DNA from: Bradyrhizobium diazoefficiens
GTDB taxonomy: Bacteria; Pseudomonadota; Alphaproteobacteria; Rhizobiales; Xanthobacteraceae
NCBI RefSeq assembly: GCF_018131185.1
Contig: NZ_JAFCJE010000002.1
Coordinates: 62,001-126,000, forward strand
Direction: 5' to 3'
Length of the DNA: 64,000 nt
The stretch's first letter is position 1. The number at the start of each line of letters is the position of its first letter. Positions 49,035 to 58,210 of this stretch are shown one piece after another. The position numbers were made by a program, and so were the translations under genes. The notes beneath the pieces are model-generated. The model was not told the DNA's origin. It did no database searches and saw nothing but the letters and a program-made list of their open reading frames with translations.

Positions 49035-49096
49035 ATAAAAAGGTGCGGCCTCGAGAGGGGGACCAGCGCGGTACCAAAAACCCCAATCGAGGCCGC
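49035..49096 (-). terminator. long-stem hairpin with T-tract, minus strand
   Basis: GCGGCCTCGA (49045-49054) and TCGAGGCCGC (49087-49096) pair perfectly. GGGG and CCCC extend the stem after a GA/AA internal loop. On the minus strand it is followed by ACCTTTTT. It may terminate the anti-sigma operon or be the end of a small RNA. The rest of the 316-bp gap 48907-49222 shows no convincing gene. Confidence 0.55.
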
Positions 49097-49222
49097 CCGC
49101 GTCGATCGGCGGATCGAACGCTGCTCATTTTCGCGTGATCATCCGGTGCGATAATGAGACGCGCCGATGTCTTCATTCCAAATTTTCAATGACGGAATCG
49201 AGGCACCGCCTGTTTGCGTTGC

Positions 49223-49993
49223 TCAGGTGCCGCTTTTCTCGGCCTGATCGTAGACGGCCTGCGCCACCCTGGTCAGCCGGTCGCGATCGCCGCCGCCGCT
49301 GACGACGTAGCCGACGCCGCGCTCGGCCCAGAACAACGCGCCATCCTTGTCCGCCTTGGCGTAGCGCATTTGCGTCGCACCATTCTCGGTCTTGGCGGTG
49401 TAGATCGTGTAGCGCTCGCCAGAGACGCCCTCATACATCAGGAACGAGGCCGGGCCGTTCGGCCCCGGCAGGAGCCGGCCGCCGACGAGCTTCAGCCCGC
49501 TGGCCTCCAGGTTCGGCGCGAACACGGTCCAGCCGCAGCGCCGGGTCAGCCAGGCCTGGAGGTGGTCGCGCTCGTTGCCGCCGACCTCGACGGGGTGGCG
49601 GACCTCGACGACATAGAGGCGGTGGGCGTCGAGCGCGTCCGCGGTAAAGTTCTGGAAGGTCGAGGGCGCGCTGGCGGCGCCGTGGGCGATCCAGCCGGCC
49701 GTGCCACCGGCGACGAAAGCAACCAGCACGGCGGCGGCGGCGCCATAGAGCCATTGCCGCGGGCGGCGTTCGAGCCGCTCGAGCTCCAGCCGCGCCGGCA
49801 CCGGCTCCTGGGCGACGGCGTCGTAGCGGGCGTGCAGCATCTCGGCCATGGCACGCCAGGAGTTCACCCGCTCGGCCTCGTCAGGATGGGCGGCAAGCCA
49901 GGCCTCGACGTCAGAGCGGCGCTCGGGCGGCAGCTCGCCGTCGACATAGGCGTGCAGTTCGTCCTCGGTGATCGGAATGCTGCGGTCGTTCAT
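49223..49993 (-). CDS. anti-sigma factor (membrane-anchored)
   Basis: Predicted ECF anti-sigma factor. The 256-residue product has a cytosolic N-terminal segment (about 1-80), EDELHAYVDGELPPERRSDV, resembling a zinc-free RsiW/ChrR-type anti-sigma region (no HxxxCxxC), one transmembrane helix (about 82-105, GAAAAVLVAFVAGGTAGWIA) and a periplasmic sensory domain of about 150 residues. It follows the ECF sigma gene on the same strand after 103 nt. The signal is unknown. Confidence 0.88.
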   Translation of the reverse strand: MNDRSIPITEDELHAYVDGELPPERRSDVEAWLAAHPDEAERVNSWRAMAEMLHARYDAVAQEPVPARLELERLERRPRQWLYGAAAAVLVAFVAGGTAGWIAHGAASAPSTFQNFTADALDAHRLYVVEVRHPVEVGGNERDHLQAWLTRRCGWTVFAPNLEASGLKLVGGRLLPGPNGPASFLMYEGVSGERYTIYTAKTENGATQMRYAKADKDGALFWAERGVGYVVSGGGDRDRLTRVAQAVYDQAEKSGT

Positions 49994-50096
49994 ATCGCTC
50001 GTCTCTGGCTCTGCCGCCCAAAATGTTCTTCCTGGCTCAACGTCGCTCGCTCCATCGGCAGGCGGGCGGACGATACGCGATGCATCAACCCGGCCA

Positions 50097-50585
50097 TCAT
50101 TTCACCCGCCTGAGCGTCGGGCGCTCGCCTTCCAGCGAGGCCTTGACGTGGGCGCGCGCGCGGGCCAGGCGCGACATCACGGTGCCGATCGGCACGCCCT
50201 GAATGTCGGCGACCTCGCGGTAGCTCATGCCCTCCAGCATCACCAGGAGCAGCACCGAACGTTGCTCCTCGACGAGCGTCGCCAGTGCCCTCTCGATATC
50301 GCGCCCTTCGGCCTCGGTGCCGCTGGCATCCGGGTTGTTCTCCGTCAGCTGCATGAACTGCGGCCGCCTTGCCAGCGAGCGCCGCCGGTTCTTGTTGAGG
50401 TTGGTCAGGATCGTGTAGAGCCAGCTCCTGACGTCGCCTCCGAGAAACAATCGCTCCGAACGCAGCGCCCGCACCAGCGTGTCCTGCACCAGATCATCGG
50501 CCGCGTCCGCCTCGCGCGTGAGCGCGCGGGCGTAACGGCGCAACGCCGGGATCATGGCTTCCACACTCTGGCGAAACGCGCTCAT
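50097..50585 (-). CDS. ECF-family RNA polymerase sigma factor
   Basis: Sigma-70 family ECF factor, 162 residues. Region 2 (about 12-75) contains YARALTREADAADDLVQDTL and SWLYTILTNLNKNRRR. Region 4 (about 98-150) contains EEQRSVLLLVMLEGMSYREV, ADIQGVPIGTVMSRLARAR. It is paired with the membrane anti-sigma gene downstream and divergent from fabI. Sequence alone does not show whether it is the EcfG general-stress factor; the absence of PhyR or NepR beside it argues against that. Confidence 0.93.
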   Translation of the reverse strand: MSAFRQSVEAMIPALRRYARALTREADAADDLVQDTLVRALRSERLFLGGDVRSWLYTILTNLNKNRRRSLARRPQFMQLTENNPDASGTEAEGRDIERALATLVEEQRSVLLLVMLEGMSYREVADIQGVPIGTVMSRLARARAHVKASLEGERPTLRRVK

Positions 50586-50758
50586 TGCGGTCTTGACGTC
50601 CTGGCATCAGGCGCAAGCGCCCATAGCGATCATAACACCCGAACGGAACGGCTATTCCGGCGCTCGAAACAGCGTTAACGCGGCGTATTAGGACTGTACC
50701 GCAGGGGAGGGCTGGTGTACCTCCAGACCTCAGCACGAGTTCGACGGGACGTTCAAAA

Positions 50759-51574
50759 ATGGCGCAGAATTCAGGTCTGATGCAAGGAAAGCGCGGGGTG
50801 ATCCTCGGGCTTGCCAACAACCGCTCGATCGCCTGGGGCATCGCCAAGGCATGCCACGCCGCCGGCGCCGAGCTCGCCTTCACCTATCAGGGAGATGCGC
50901 TGAAGAAGCGCGTCGAACCGCTCGCCGCCGAGATCGGCGGTCTCGTGCTCGGCCATTGCGACGTCACCGATGCCGCGACGATCGATGCCGCCTTCGCGGT
51001 GCTGCAGGAGAAGTGGGGCAAGATCGACTTCCTGGTGCATGCGATCGCCTATGGCGAGCAGCTCGACGGCCGCTACGTCGACACCACGCCGGAGAATTTC
51101 TCCAAGTCGATGCTGATCTCCTGCTATTCGTTCACGGCAGTGGCGCAGCGCGCCGAGAAGCTGATGACGGACGGCGGCTCGCTGATCACGCTCAGCTATT
51201 ACGGCGCCGAGAAATGGATGCCGCACTATAACGTCATGGGTGTTGCCAAGGCGGCGCTGGAGGCCAGCGTGCGCTATCTCGCCGCCGATCTCGGCGAGAA
51301 GAACATCCGCGTCAACGCGATCTCGGCAGGTCCGATCAAGACGCTCGCCGCATCCGGCATCGGTGACTTCCGCTATATCCTGAAGTGGAATGAGACCAAT
51401 GCGCCGTTGCGGCGCAACGTCTCGACCGAAGACGTCGGCGGCAGCGCGCTTTATTTCCTCTCCGACCTCTCGCGCGGGGTTACCGGCGAGGTGCATCACG
51501 TCGATTCTGGCTATCACGTGCTCGGCATGAAGCGCCCTGACGCGCCGGATATCTCCTTCGGCGGCAAGGACTGA
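50759..51574 (+). CDS. fabI: enoyl-[acyl-carrier-protein] reductase (NADH), FabI type
   Basis: Final reduction step of the fatty-acid elongation cycle; cytoplasmic. The 271-residue product shows the FabI cofactor motif GLANNRSIAWGIA, HAIAYGEQ, and the catalytic pair in YNVMGVAK (Tyr-x6-Lys), then AGPIKTLAASGI. Length is typical. Alphaproteobacteria usually have more than one FabI. ATG 50759 begins MAQNSGLMQG. Followed after 12 nt by a phosphatase gene and then aroC on the same strand. Confidence 0.95.
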   Translation: MAQNSGLMQGKRGVILGLANNRSIAWGIAKACHAAGAELAFTYQGDALKKRVEPLAAEIGGLVLGHCDVTDAATIDAAFAVLQEKWGKIDFLVHAIAYGEQLDGRYVDTTPENFSKSMLISCYSFTAVAQRAEKLMTDGGSLITLSYYGAEKWMPHYNVMGVAKAALEASVRYLAADLGEKNIRVNAISAGPIKTLAASGIGDFRYILKWNETNAPLRRNVSTEDVGGSALYFLSDLSRGVTGEVHHVDSGYHVLGMKRPDAPDISFGGKD

Positions 51575-51586
51575 CTTTCAGCCGCA

Positions 51587-52186
51587 ATGTCCGTGCCCAC
51601 GATTTACTTCCTTCGCCATGGCGAGACCGAGTGGAATGCGCTCGGGCGGCTTCAGGGCACCCAGGACATCCCGCTGAACGCACGCGGTCGCGGCCAGGCC
51701 GTGCAGGCGGCTGACGTTCTGGCCGATCTGCTCAGGCGCGACGGCAAGGACAGAGCGGCGCTGCCCTACGTGTCGAGCCCGCTCGGGCGTGCGCGCCAGA
51801 CCATGGAGCTCGCGCGCGCCAGGCTCGAACTGCCGCCTGCCGACTATTCGCTCGACGACCGCCTGCGCGAGATCGGTTACGGCACCTGGGAGGGGCTGAC
51901 GCTGGCTGAAAGCGAGGCTTCCGATCCCGACGTCTATGCAAGGCGCCTCGCCGACAAATGGACGGTCGCGCCCGCCGGCGGGGAGACCTATGCGGCGGTG
52001 CAGCTGCGCATGCTCGATTGGTACGAGTCGCTTCTGGTCGACACCGTCGCGGTCGCCCATGGCGGCACATGCCGGGCCCTGATGGTGGCTTTGGGCATCG
52101 AGACCCCCGCCGGCGCCGCCGAACTCTATATTGAGCAGGGCGCCGTCTACGTGTTCCGCGACGGGCGGCTGGAGAAGTTCAGTTAG
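51587..52186 (+). CDS. histidine phosphatase superfamily protein (phosphoglycerate mutase-like)
   Basis: Cytosolic branch-1 histidine phosphatase, 199 residues. The catalytic motif [10 protein letters not shown] (about 8-17) is followed by [14 protein letters not shown] (second Arg), a Glu in [10 protein letters not shown], and the second catalytic His in [10 protein letters not shown] (about 150). Substrate is not determinable; relatives include cobalamin-phosphate and broad-specificity phosphatases. It lies 12 nt after fabI and 58 nt before aroC, so the three may be transcribed together. Confidence 0.9.
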   Translation: MSVPTIYFLRHGETEWNALGRLQGTQDIPLNARGRGQAVQAADVLADLLRRDGKDRAALPYVSSPLGRARQTMELARARLELPPADYSLDDRLREIGYGTWEGLTLAESEASDPDVYARRLADKWTVAPAGGETYAAVQLRMLDWYESLLVDTVAVAHGGTCRALMVALGIETPAGAAELYIEQGAVYVFRDGRLEKFS

Positions 52187-52244
52187 GTTTGACCCCCAGC
52201 GCCTCGCGCGTTACCACACGCTGGAACCGAGCCTGCGAGCAGCG

Positions 52245-53333
52245 ATGTCCTTCAATACTTTCGGCCACATGTTCCGCGTCACCACCTTCGGCGAGAGCCA
52301 TGGGGTGGCAATCGGCTGCGTGGTCGACGGCTGTCCGCCCATGATCCCGCTCACCGAGGCCGATATCCAGGGCGATCTCGACCGCCGCCGGCCGGGCCAA
52401 TCGCGCTTCACCACCCAGCGCCAGGAACCGGACCAGGTCAAAATCCTCTCCGGCGTGATGGCGCATCCGGAGACCGGCGTGCAGGTGACGACGGGCACCC
52501 CGATCGGGCTCCTGATCGAGAACACCGACCAGCGCTCCAAGGACTATTCCGAGATCAAGGACAAGTTTCGTCCCGGTCATGCCGACTTCACCTATGAAGC
52601 CAAATACGGCCTGCGCGATTATCGCGGCGGCGGTCGCTCCTCGGCGCGCGAGACCGCGACGCGCGTTGCCGCCGGCGCGATCGCGCGAAAAGTGCTTCCT
52701 GACGTAAAGGTGCGCGGCGCGCTGGTGCAGATGGGGCCGCACAAGATCGACCGCGCCAAATGGGATTGGGACGAGATTGCGAAGAACCCGTTCTTTTGCC
52801 CCGACAAGGACAAGGCCGCGTTCTTCGAGACCTATCTCGACGGTATCCGCAAGAGCGGCTCCTCGATCGGCGCGGTGATCGAGATCGTCGCCGAAGGCGT
52901 GCCGGCCGGCCTTGGCGCGCCGATCTACGCCAAGCTGGATTCCGACCTCGCAGGCGCGATGATGACCATCAACGCGGTGAAAGGCGTCGAGATCGGCGCC
53001 GGCTTCGGCGCGGCCGAGCTCACGGGTGAAGAGAATGCCGACGAGATGCGCACCGGCAATGACGGCACGCGCTTCCTCTCCAACCATGCCGGCGGCGTGC
53101 TCGGCGGCATCTCCACGGGCCAGCCGGTGGTGGTGCGTTTTGCCGTGAAGCCGACATCGTCGATCCTGCAGCCGCGTCTGACCGTCGATCGCCAGGGCGC
53201 CGACACCGAGATCTTCACGAAAGGCCGCCACGACCCCTGCGTCGGCATTCGCGCCGTTCCGGTCGGCGAGGCCATGATGGCTTGCGTGCTGGCCGATCAT
53301 TTCCTGCGCGATCGCGGGCAGGTGGGGCGCTGA
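52245..53333 (+). CDS. aroC: chorismate synthase
   Basis: FMN-dependent enzyme converting 5-enolpyruvylshikimate 3-phosphate to chorismate, the last common step of aromatic amino-acid synthesis. The 362-residue protein has the signatures [23 protein letters not shown] and [14 protein letters not shown]. It ends with the [20 protein letters not shown] region. ATG 52245 begins [10 protein letters not shown]; the open frame runs back to 52131 without coding character. Confidence 0.97.
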   Translation: MSFNTFGHMFRVTTFGESHGVAIGCVVDGCPPMIPLTEADIQGDLDRRRPGQSRFTTQRQEPDQVKILSGVMAHPETGVQVTTGTPIGLLIENTDQRSKDYSEIKDKFRPGHADFTYEAKYGLRDYRGGGRSSARETATRVAAGAIARKVLPDVKVRGALVQMGPHKIDRAKWDWDEIAKNPFFCPDKDKAAFFETYLDGIRKSGSSIGAVIEIVAEGVPAGLGAPIYAKLDSDLAGAMMTINAVKGVEIGAGFGAAELTGEENADEMRTGNDGTRFLSNHAGGVLGGISTGQPVVVRFAVKPTSSILQPRLTVDRQGADTEIFTKGRHDPCVGIRAVPVGEAMMACVLADHFLRDRGQVGR

Positions 53334-53431
53334 CGTCTTCACCGCTCCCGTAGAGAGAGGTGAACTTCCCGACGCGACACTAGCCCACCGCGCAGCTTGA
53401 CGGGCTCACAACTTCGTCCGCAAATGCGGAC

Positions 53432-54622
53432 ATGAACAGCTCCGAGCTTCAGCGCGTCTCCAATTGGCTGATCGACGGCGCCTGGTCGTCGGTCGAGCCC
53501 GCCGAGATGATCGCCGATTTCTGTGAGCGTCTGGTCGCGGCCGGCCTGCCGGTGTTCCGGTTCGGCATTTTCATCCGCACGCTCCATCCCGAAATATTCG
53601 GCCGCAACTTCATCTGGCGGCAGGGCGGAGAGGTCGAAATCGGCGCCGTCGAGTTCGATGTCCTGGACTCGCCGGAGTTCGCCCAGAGCCCGCTTCGGAT
53701 CGTATTCGAGCAGGGGATTGAGGTCAGGGGGCGCGTTGACGATCCCGGCAGCCAGCGGTTTCCCATCGTCAATGACATGCGCGCCGAAGGCGTGACCGAC
53801 TATGTCGCGGTGCCGCTGCCATTCCTCGACGGCTCGGTCAACGCGACGAGTTGGATGACGCGGCAGCCCGGCGGCTTCAGCGACGACGACCTCGCGGCGA
53901 TCCGGGCCATCATTGCGCCGCTCGCGCGCGTCAGCGAGATCATCAGCCTGCGGCGCACCGCCGAGATGCTGCTCGACACCTATGTCGGAAATCGCGCCGG
54001 CGCGCGCATCCTCGGCGGCCAGATTCGCCGCGGCCACAACGACACCATGCAGGCGGCGATCTGGCTCTCGGACCTGCGCGGCTTCACCGCGCTGTCGGAC
54101 CGGTTGCCGGCCGAGACAGTGGTCGCCATCCTCAACCACTATTTCGACTGCCAGGTCGCTGCGATCCGCGGCCATGGCGGCGAGGTGCTGAAATTCATGG
54201 GCGACGGCCTGCTCGCGGTGTTTCCGATCGACGAATATGTCGGCGACGCCGCCCATGTCTGCGCGGGTGTGCTAGAGGCGGCGCGAGAATCCCGCGCCAG
54301 CGTCGAGGCGCTCGCCTTTCCGGTCGGCGACGTCGTCGAGCGCTTCCGCTTCGGCGTTGCGCTGCACGTCGGCAACATCCTCTACGGCAATATCGGCGGC
54401 GGCAACCGGCTGGACTTCACCTGCATCGGACCGGCCGTCAACCTTGCCGCAAGGCTGGAGAAGATCACGGGACGCCTGGGACGGACCGTCGTGGCGTCGG
54501 AAGGTTTTGCCAATGTCTGCCGCCACGATTGGCACGAGCTCGGAGAATTTCCGATCGCGGGGTTCTCCAAAGCGCAGCGTGTGTATGGGCTGGCGGAGGA
54601 GACGCACGCGGCAGGCGGCTGA
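53432..54622 (+). CDS. class III adenylate/guanylate cyclase
   Basis: Predicted cytosolic cAMP-producing cyclase, 396 residues. Residues about 1-185 form a GAF-like sensory region without membrane segments. The CHD domain (about 205-390) has the metal Asp residues in WLSDLRGFTALS and FMGDGLLAVF, Lys in GGEVLKFMGDG consistent with ATP, and GNIGGGNRLDFTCIGPAVN with the transition-state Asn/Arg region (NLAARLEKIT). Rhizobia encode many such cyclases. Convergent with clpS, 3 nt apart. Confidence 0.9.
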   Translation: MNSSELQRVSNWLIDGAWSSVEPAEMIADFCERLVAAGLPVFRFGIFIRTLHPEIFGRNFIWRQGGEVEIGAVEFDVLDSPEFAQSPLRIVFEQGIEVRGRVDDPGSQRFPIVNDMRAEGVTDYVAVPLPFLDGSVNATSWMTRQPGGFSDDDLAAIRAIIAPLARVSEIISLRRTAEMLLDTYVGNRAGARILGGQIRRGHNDTMQAAIWLSDLRGFTALSDRLPAETVVAILNHYFDCQVAAIRGHGGEVLKFMGDGLLAVFPIDEYVGDAAHVCAGVLEAARESRASVEALAFPVGDVVERFRFGVALHVGNILYGNIGGGNRLDFTCIGPAVNLAARLEKITGRLGRTVVASEGFANVCRHDWHELGEFPIAGFSKAQRVYGLAEETHAAGG

Positions 54623-54625
54623 GCC

Positions 54626-54931
54626 TTATTCCTCCGGCTCGGTCGTGAACAGCAGCGGATAGCCCTTGGCGCGGCCCGCGTCGGTGGCGCGCGTCGCCTT
54701 GGTCTCGGCGACGTCCTTGGTGAACACGGCAACGACGCAGGCGCCCAGCTTGTGTGCGGTGATCATCACCTTGTAAGCCTGATCCTCGGTCATGCGGAAC
54801 TCGGCCTTGAGGATCATGGTGACGAATTCGCGCGGCGTGTAGTCGTCATTGATCAGGATGACCTTGTGCAGCTTCGGCCGCTCGACCTTGGTCTTTGTCC
54901 GCGTCTTCGGTTTGGTGACGGTGTCGTTCAT
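54626..54931 (-). CDS. clpS: ATP-dependent Clp protease adaptor ClpS
   Basis: Delivers N-degron substrates to ClpA. The 101-residue product has a Lys/Thr-rich N-terminal extension (about 1-18), then KVILINDDYTPREFVTMIL, AYKVMITAHKLGACVVAVFT and a DVAETKATRATDAGR segment. The substrate-pocket residues around NDDYTPREF are present. It is not followed by clpA, so it may be the second ClpS paralogue (ClpS2) known from alphaproteobacteria. Confidence 0.92.
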   Translation of the reverse strand: MNDTVTKPKTRTKTKVERPKLHKVILINDDYTPREFVTMILKAEFRMTEDQAYKVMITAHKLGACVVAVFTKDVAETKATRATDAGRAKGYPLLFTTEPEE

Positions 54932-55146
54932 CGTGTCCCAGATATCCGGCCCTGATGAGCTCCAGCGGTCGCATCATATTGCAGGCGCTCCGGCTTCTCC
55001 AAGATGGCTGGCGCCCGCTATCATGCCGTTGCAGATGGGCAGGGATGCACTGATCGCGCATGCGCCGCATCAGGTTCTTGTTTGATCACGATCTTTCGGA
55101 AAACCGCTGCACGCGCTGACGCGGCCCTCCGGGTCCAGATCATGCT

Positions 55147-55530
55147 CTACGGCAGGGCGCGAACAACTTGCATCGCGGCGATCAGCGCGCCCACGGACAG
55201 TACCACCGATGCAATCATATAGGCGGCCGAGGCAAGGGTCTGACCGCGCTCGATCAGATACCAGGCATCCAGCGAGAAGGTCGAGAATGTCGTGTATCCG
55301 CCGCAGATTCCGACCGTCAAGAATATCCGGGCGGCCTGCGGCAGGTTCCATCTCGTCGCGAACAGCGCGGCGAAGATGCCGATCAGGAATGATCCCGTCA
55401 CGTTGATGATCAGGGTGCCCCAGGGAAAGTCAGTGCCGAACGCGCGGCCCGAACCGATGGCAATCAGATAGCGCAGGACCGCGCCAAGCGCCCCGCCGGC
55501 AGCGACTGCCAGAATGTATTGGATGTTCAA
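55147..55530 (-). CDS. crcB: fluoride ion exporter CrcB/Fluc
   Basis: Small dual-topology fluoride channel, 127 residues. Four hydrophobic helices carry the family motifs GGALGAVLRYL, GTLIINVTGSFLIG and GICGGYTTFSTFSLD (the TTFSTF fluoride path). It lies 28 nt after an MFS gene on the same strand. Both are downstream of a fluoride riboswitch with a terminator, so expression should rise with intracellular fluoride. Confidence 0.95.
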   Translation of the reverse strand: MNIQYILAVAAGGALGAVLRYLIAIGSGRAFGTDFPWGTLIINVTGSFLIGIFAALFATRWNLPQAARIFLTVGICGGYTTFSTFSLDAWYLIERGQTLASAAYMIASVVLSVGALIAAMQVVRALP

Positions 55531-55558
55531 CGTCCCGTTCCCTGGTTTGCGACCTGCA

Positions 55559-56767
55559 TCATGCGTTCCTTGCAGCCAGCCCCTTGCCGATCGCGAATAG
55601 CCCGATGAGCGAGATCAGCGCGAAGCCGAGCCCGGCGAGGAACGTGCCTTGGGGACCGTAGACGTCCCACAAGGCGCCAGCGATCACGCTCGCCGCGAGC
55701 AGGGCAAGGCCCGTGAACAGGTTGAAATAGCCGAACGCCGTGCCGCGCAGGCTCGGCGGCGCGGCGTCGGCGACCATGGCCGAGAGCAGGCCTTGCGTCA
55801 GTCCCATATGCAGCCCCCACAGCACGACGCCGAGCGCGAGGCCCGCAAGGCTCGGGAGCATGGCCAGCGCGAGGTCGGCGGCGGCGAGGAAGACCAGGCC
55901 GAGCGCGAGCAGGCCGGTCCGGTTGATCCGGTCCGACAGCACGCCGGCCGGATAGGCCGACAGCGCATAGGCGATGTTCATCAGCACAAGCACCGCCGGC
56001 ACCCACATCACGCTGAGCCCGATGTTCTGTGCGCGCAGGATCAGGAAGGCCTCGCTGAAGCGCGCCAGCGTGAAGACGATTCCGACTGCGACGACGCGCC
56101 AGTACACCGCTCCGAGCTGCCGCATCGCGGCAAGATTGAGCGGGTTCTTCGCCGGCTCGCGGCTCGGGTCCGGGTCAGGCTCGCTCACGGCGAAGGCGAT
56201 CAGCCCGAACGACAAGAACGCCGGCAGCACCGCCACCCAGAACACCAGGGTGAAATTGTCCGCCGTCCACCACATCAGGCCGATCGCCACGAGCGGCCCG
56301 AGGAAGGCGCCGATGGTGTCGAGCGATTGCCGCAGCCCGAAGCTGGCGCCGCGCAGGCCGACCGGGGCGATATCGGCGATCAAGGCGTCGCGCGGCGCAC
56401 CACGGATGCCCTTTCCGACGCGGTCGATGAAGCGCGCCGCCACCAGCCATCCGACGCTTGGCGCGAGGGGAAACAGCGGTTTGGTGAAGGCAGCCAGCCC
56501 GTAGCCGAGCGCAGCGAGCAGCTTGCGGCGGCCGAGCCAGTCCGACAGCGCGCCGGAGAAGATCTTGGTGATCGAGGCGGTTGCCTCGGCGATGCCCTCG
56601 ATGAATCCGACGGTGAGCGTGGAGGCGCCGAGCACGGTAACGAGATAGATCGGCAGCAGCGCATGAATCATCTCGGAGGAGATGTCCATCAGCATCGAGA
56701 CGAAACCGAGCACCCAGATTCCCCTGGGCAGTGAGGTCCGCGCAGCATTCGGTGTCGTCGTGGTCAC
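55559..56767 (-). CDS. MFS transporter in a fluoride-riboswitch operon (402 aa)
   Basis: Twelve-helix major facilitator superfamily permease. It shows the loop 2-3 MFS motif LSDWLGRRKLLAA and the related AYPAGVLSDRINRTGL in the second half; helix 1 begins GIWVLGFVSMLMDISSEMIH. Substrate unknown. The start is GTG 56767 with AGGAGAAGG upstream. The leader contains a fluoride aptamer and terminator, and crcB follows after 28 nt, so a role in fluoride tolerance, or in exporting a fluoride-sensitive metabolite, is the leading inference. Confidence 0.9.
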   Translation of the reverse strand: MTTTTPNAARTSLPRGIWVLGFVSMLMDISSEMIHALLPIYLVTVLGASTLTVGFIEGIAEATASITKIFSGALSDWLGRRKLLAALGYGLAAFTKPLFPLAPSVGWLVAARFIDRVGKGIRGAPRDALIADIAPVGLRGASFGLRQSLDTIGAFLGPLVAIGLMWWTADNFTLVFWVAVLPAFLSFGLIAFAVSEPDPDPSREPAKNPLNLAAMRQLGAVYWRVVAVGIVFTLARFSEAFLILRAQNIGLSVMWVPAVLVLMNIAYALSAYPAGVLSDRINRTGLLALGLVFLAAADLALAMLPSLAGLALGVVLWGLHMGLTQGLLSAMVADAAPPSLRGTAFGYFNLFTGLALLAASVIAGALWDVYGPQGTFLAGLGFALISLIGLFAIGKGLAARNA

Positions 56768-56796
56768 GCCTTCTCCTGACCGTTCCTTTCAAGGCA

Positions 56797-56821
56797 AGAA
56801 AAAGCCCGCCGTCGGCGGGCC
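56797..56821 (-). terminator. riboswitch expression-platform terminator
   Basis: On the minus strand GCCCGCC-GAC-GGCGGGC followed by TTTTTC, located between the fluoride aptamer and the MFS start codon. Fluoride-free RNA would be expected to terminate here. Confidence 0.85.
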
Positions 56822-56870
56822 TGTCCATGCTCCCGCCAAAGGCAGAGGGCTCAACGATTGCCTCACCTCG

Positions 56871-56943
56871 AGCAGGAGTCATCAGCCCACTACGGTCACG
56901 GACCGCCGGGCGGTTGTCGGGAGACTCCATTCCCATCTGTGCG
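56871..56943 (-). ncRNA. fluoride riboswitch aptamer (crcB motif)
   Basis: The minus strand reads GATGGGAATGGAGTCTCCC, then ACAACCGCCC, a 19-nt variable loop, GGGCTGATGACTCCTGC. GGGA/TCCC forms the first stem and CGCCC/GGGC the second. GGAGTC pairs with GACTCC as the long-range helix next to the conserved GCTGATG. This matches the crcB motif closely. It is the leader of an MFS-crcB operon. Confidence 0.88.
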
Positions 56944-57194
56944 GTCAGCCTAGCATGGAAATTGTGCCGGACAAGTGGGCGGGAAGCGCTGTCCCTCGCT
57001 TCGTATCAGGGCCCGCGCTTCGCGGGCAGCTTGAGTGGCCGGCCGTGTTCCGGCGGCGCGAGCACGGCAACATGGCGGCAGCTTTGCGCAAATCGCGAAA
57101 TCTCTAACTCGAATGTGAAGTGCAAGCGATCTTCGCGCTTTGCGGCAAGGCGTTTGCATGTCACCATCGCGTCATACGACGGGAGACTGCTGCG

Positions 57195-58052
57195 ATGCGC
57201 TTGCTGTTCTCGATCGGGGCTGTGCTTGTGGCCGGCATGCTTGCCGGAGGGGATGTCGCGGGCATCGCGGCACCAGGACCAAAGTTTGAGCCGCCCAAGA
57301 CTCAGCCGCAGCGGCTGGCCGCCGACAAGGACGCGGTCGACGTCGAATTGATCCTCGCGGTCGACGTCTCCTACTCGATGGACATGGACGAGCTCGCGAT
57401 CCAGCGCGAGGGCTACGCCCAGGCGATCCAGTCGAAGGAGTTCCTCCAGGCTCTGAAGCTCGGTCCGAACGGCCGGATCGCGGTGACCTATTTCGAGTGG
57501 GCGGCCTCGAGCGACCAGAAGATCATCATCCCCTGGCGGCTGGTCGACGGACCCGAGACGGCGGATGCGGTCGCCGCCGAGATCATGAAGACGCCGATCC
57601 GGCGCGCATCGCGCACTTCGATCTCCGGCGCAATCAATTTCGCGATGCCGCTGTTCGACGAGGATCCCTATCGCGGCTTGCGCCGCGTGATCGACATTTC
57701 CGGCGACGGGCCCAACAACAATGGCGGGCCGGTCACGGTGGCGCGCGACGCCGCGCTCGAGAAAGGCATCGTCATCAACGGTCTGCCGATCATGGTCAAG
57801 GAGCCGTCCTATTCGACCATGGATATCGACAATCTCGATTTCTACTACGAGGACTGCGTCATCGGCGGTCCCGGCTCCTTCGTCATCACGATCAAGGAAC
57901 GCGACAAGTTCAAGGAAGCGATCCGCACCAAGCTGCTGATGGAGGTCGCCGGCCGCACGCCGGAGCGTCCCGTGATGCGGGTTGCGGACAAGGAGCCGCG
58001 CGTCAATTGCATGATTGGCGAGAAGATCTGGTCGGATCGCTGGGGCCGCTGA
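57195..58052 (+). CDS. exported DUF1194 (VWA-like) protein (285 aa)
   Basis: Function unknown; DUF1194 resembles von Willebrand A domains. A signal peptide (MRLLFSIGAVLVAGMLAGGD) precedes the domain (about 50-265). It contains a MIDAS-like DVSYSMDMDEL (about 56), TSISGAINFAMPLF, RRVIDISGDGPNNNGG and a late cysteine pair (YYEDCVIGG, VNCMIGE). Length matches the family. ATG 57195 chosen for the signal peptide; an earlier ATG at 57120 would bury it. Confidence 0.85.
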   Translation: MRLLFSIGAVLVAGMLAGGDVAGIAAPGPKFEPPKTQPQRLAADKDAVDVELILAVDVSYSMDMDELAIQREGYAQAIQSKEFLQALKLGPNGRIAVTYFEWAASSDQKIIIPWRLVDGPETADAVAAEIMKTPIRRASRTSISGAINFAMPLFDEDPYRGLRRVIDISGDGPNNNGGPVTVARDAALEKGIVINGLPIMVKEPSYSTMDIDNLDFYYEDCVIGGPGSFVITIKERDKFKEAIRTKLLMEVAGRTPERPVMRVADKEPRVNCMIGEKIWSDRWGR

Positions 58053-58210
58053 GAGCGTGCCGCCGGTTGGGACCTTTCGCCCCATCTCGCCCAGTGGTTG
58101 AACTTAACCCCTCGTTAACCGGCACGTGACCCTAATCCGGGTGTTTCAGTTCGTTTTCGATCGGACGCGAACGAAAGCGGGTTTGTCAGGCCCGTCCACC
58201 GAGCAGACCA

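Noticed and set aside
48817..49176. Minus-strand 119-codon frame in the gap after the DnaJ-class gene
   Set aside because: It runs through the long-stem terminator and into the end of the DnaJ-class gene with no domain or ribosome-binding site.
56944..57194. Possible coding sequence between the riboswitch and the DUF1194 gene
   Set aside because: Open frames here are short, Arg/Ser-rich and lack ribosome-binding sites; treated as non-coding.
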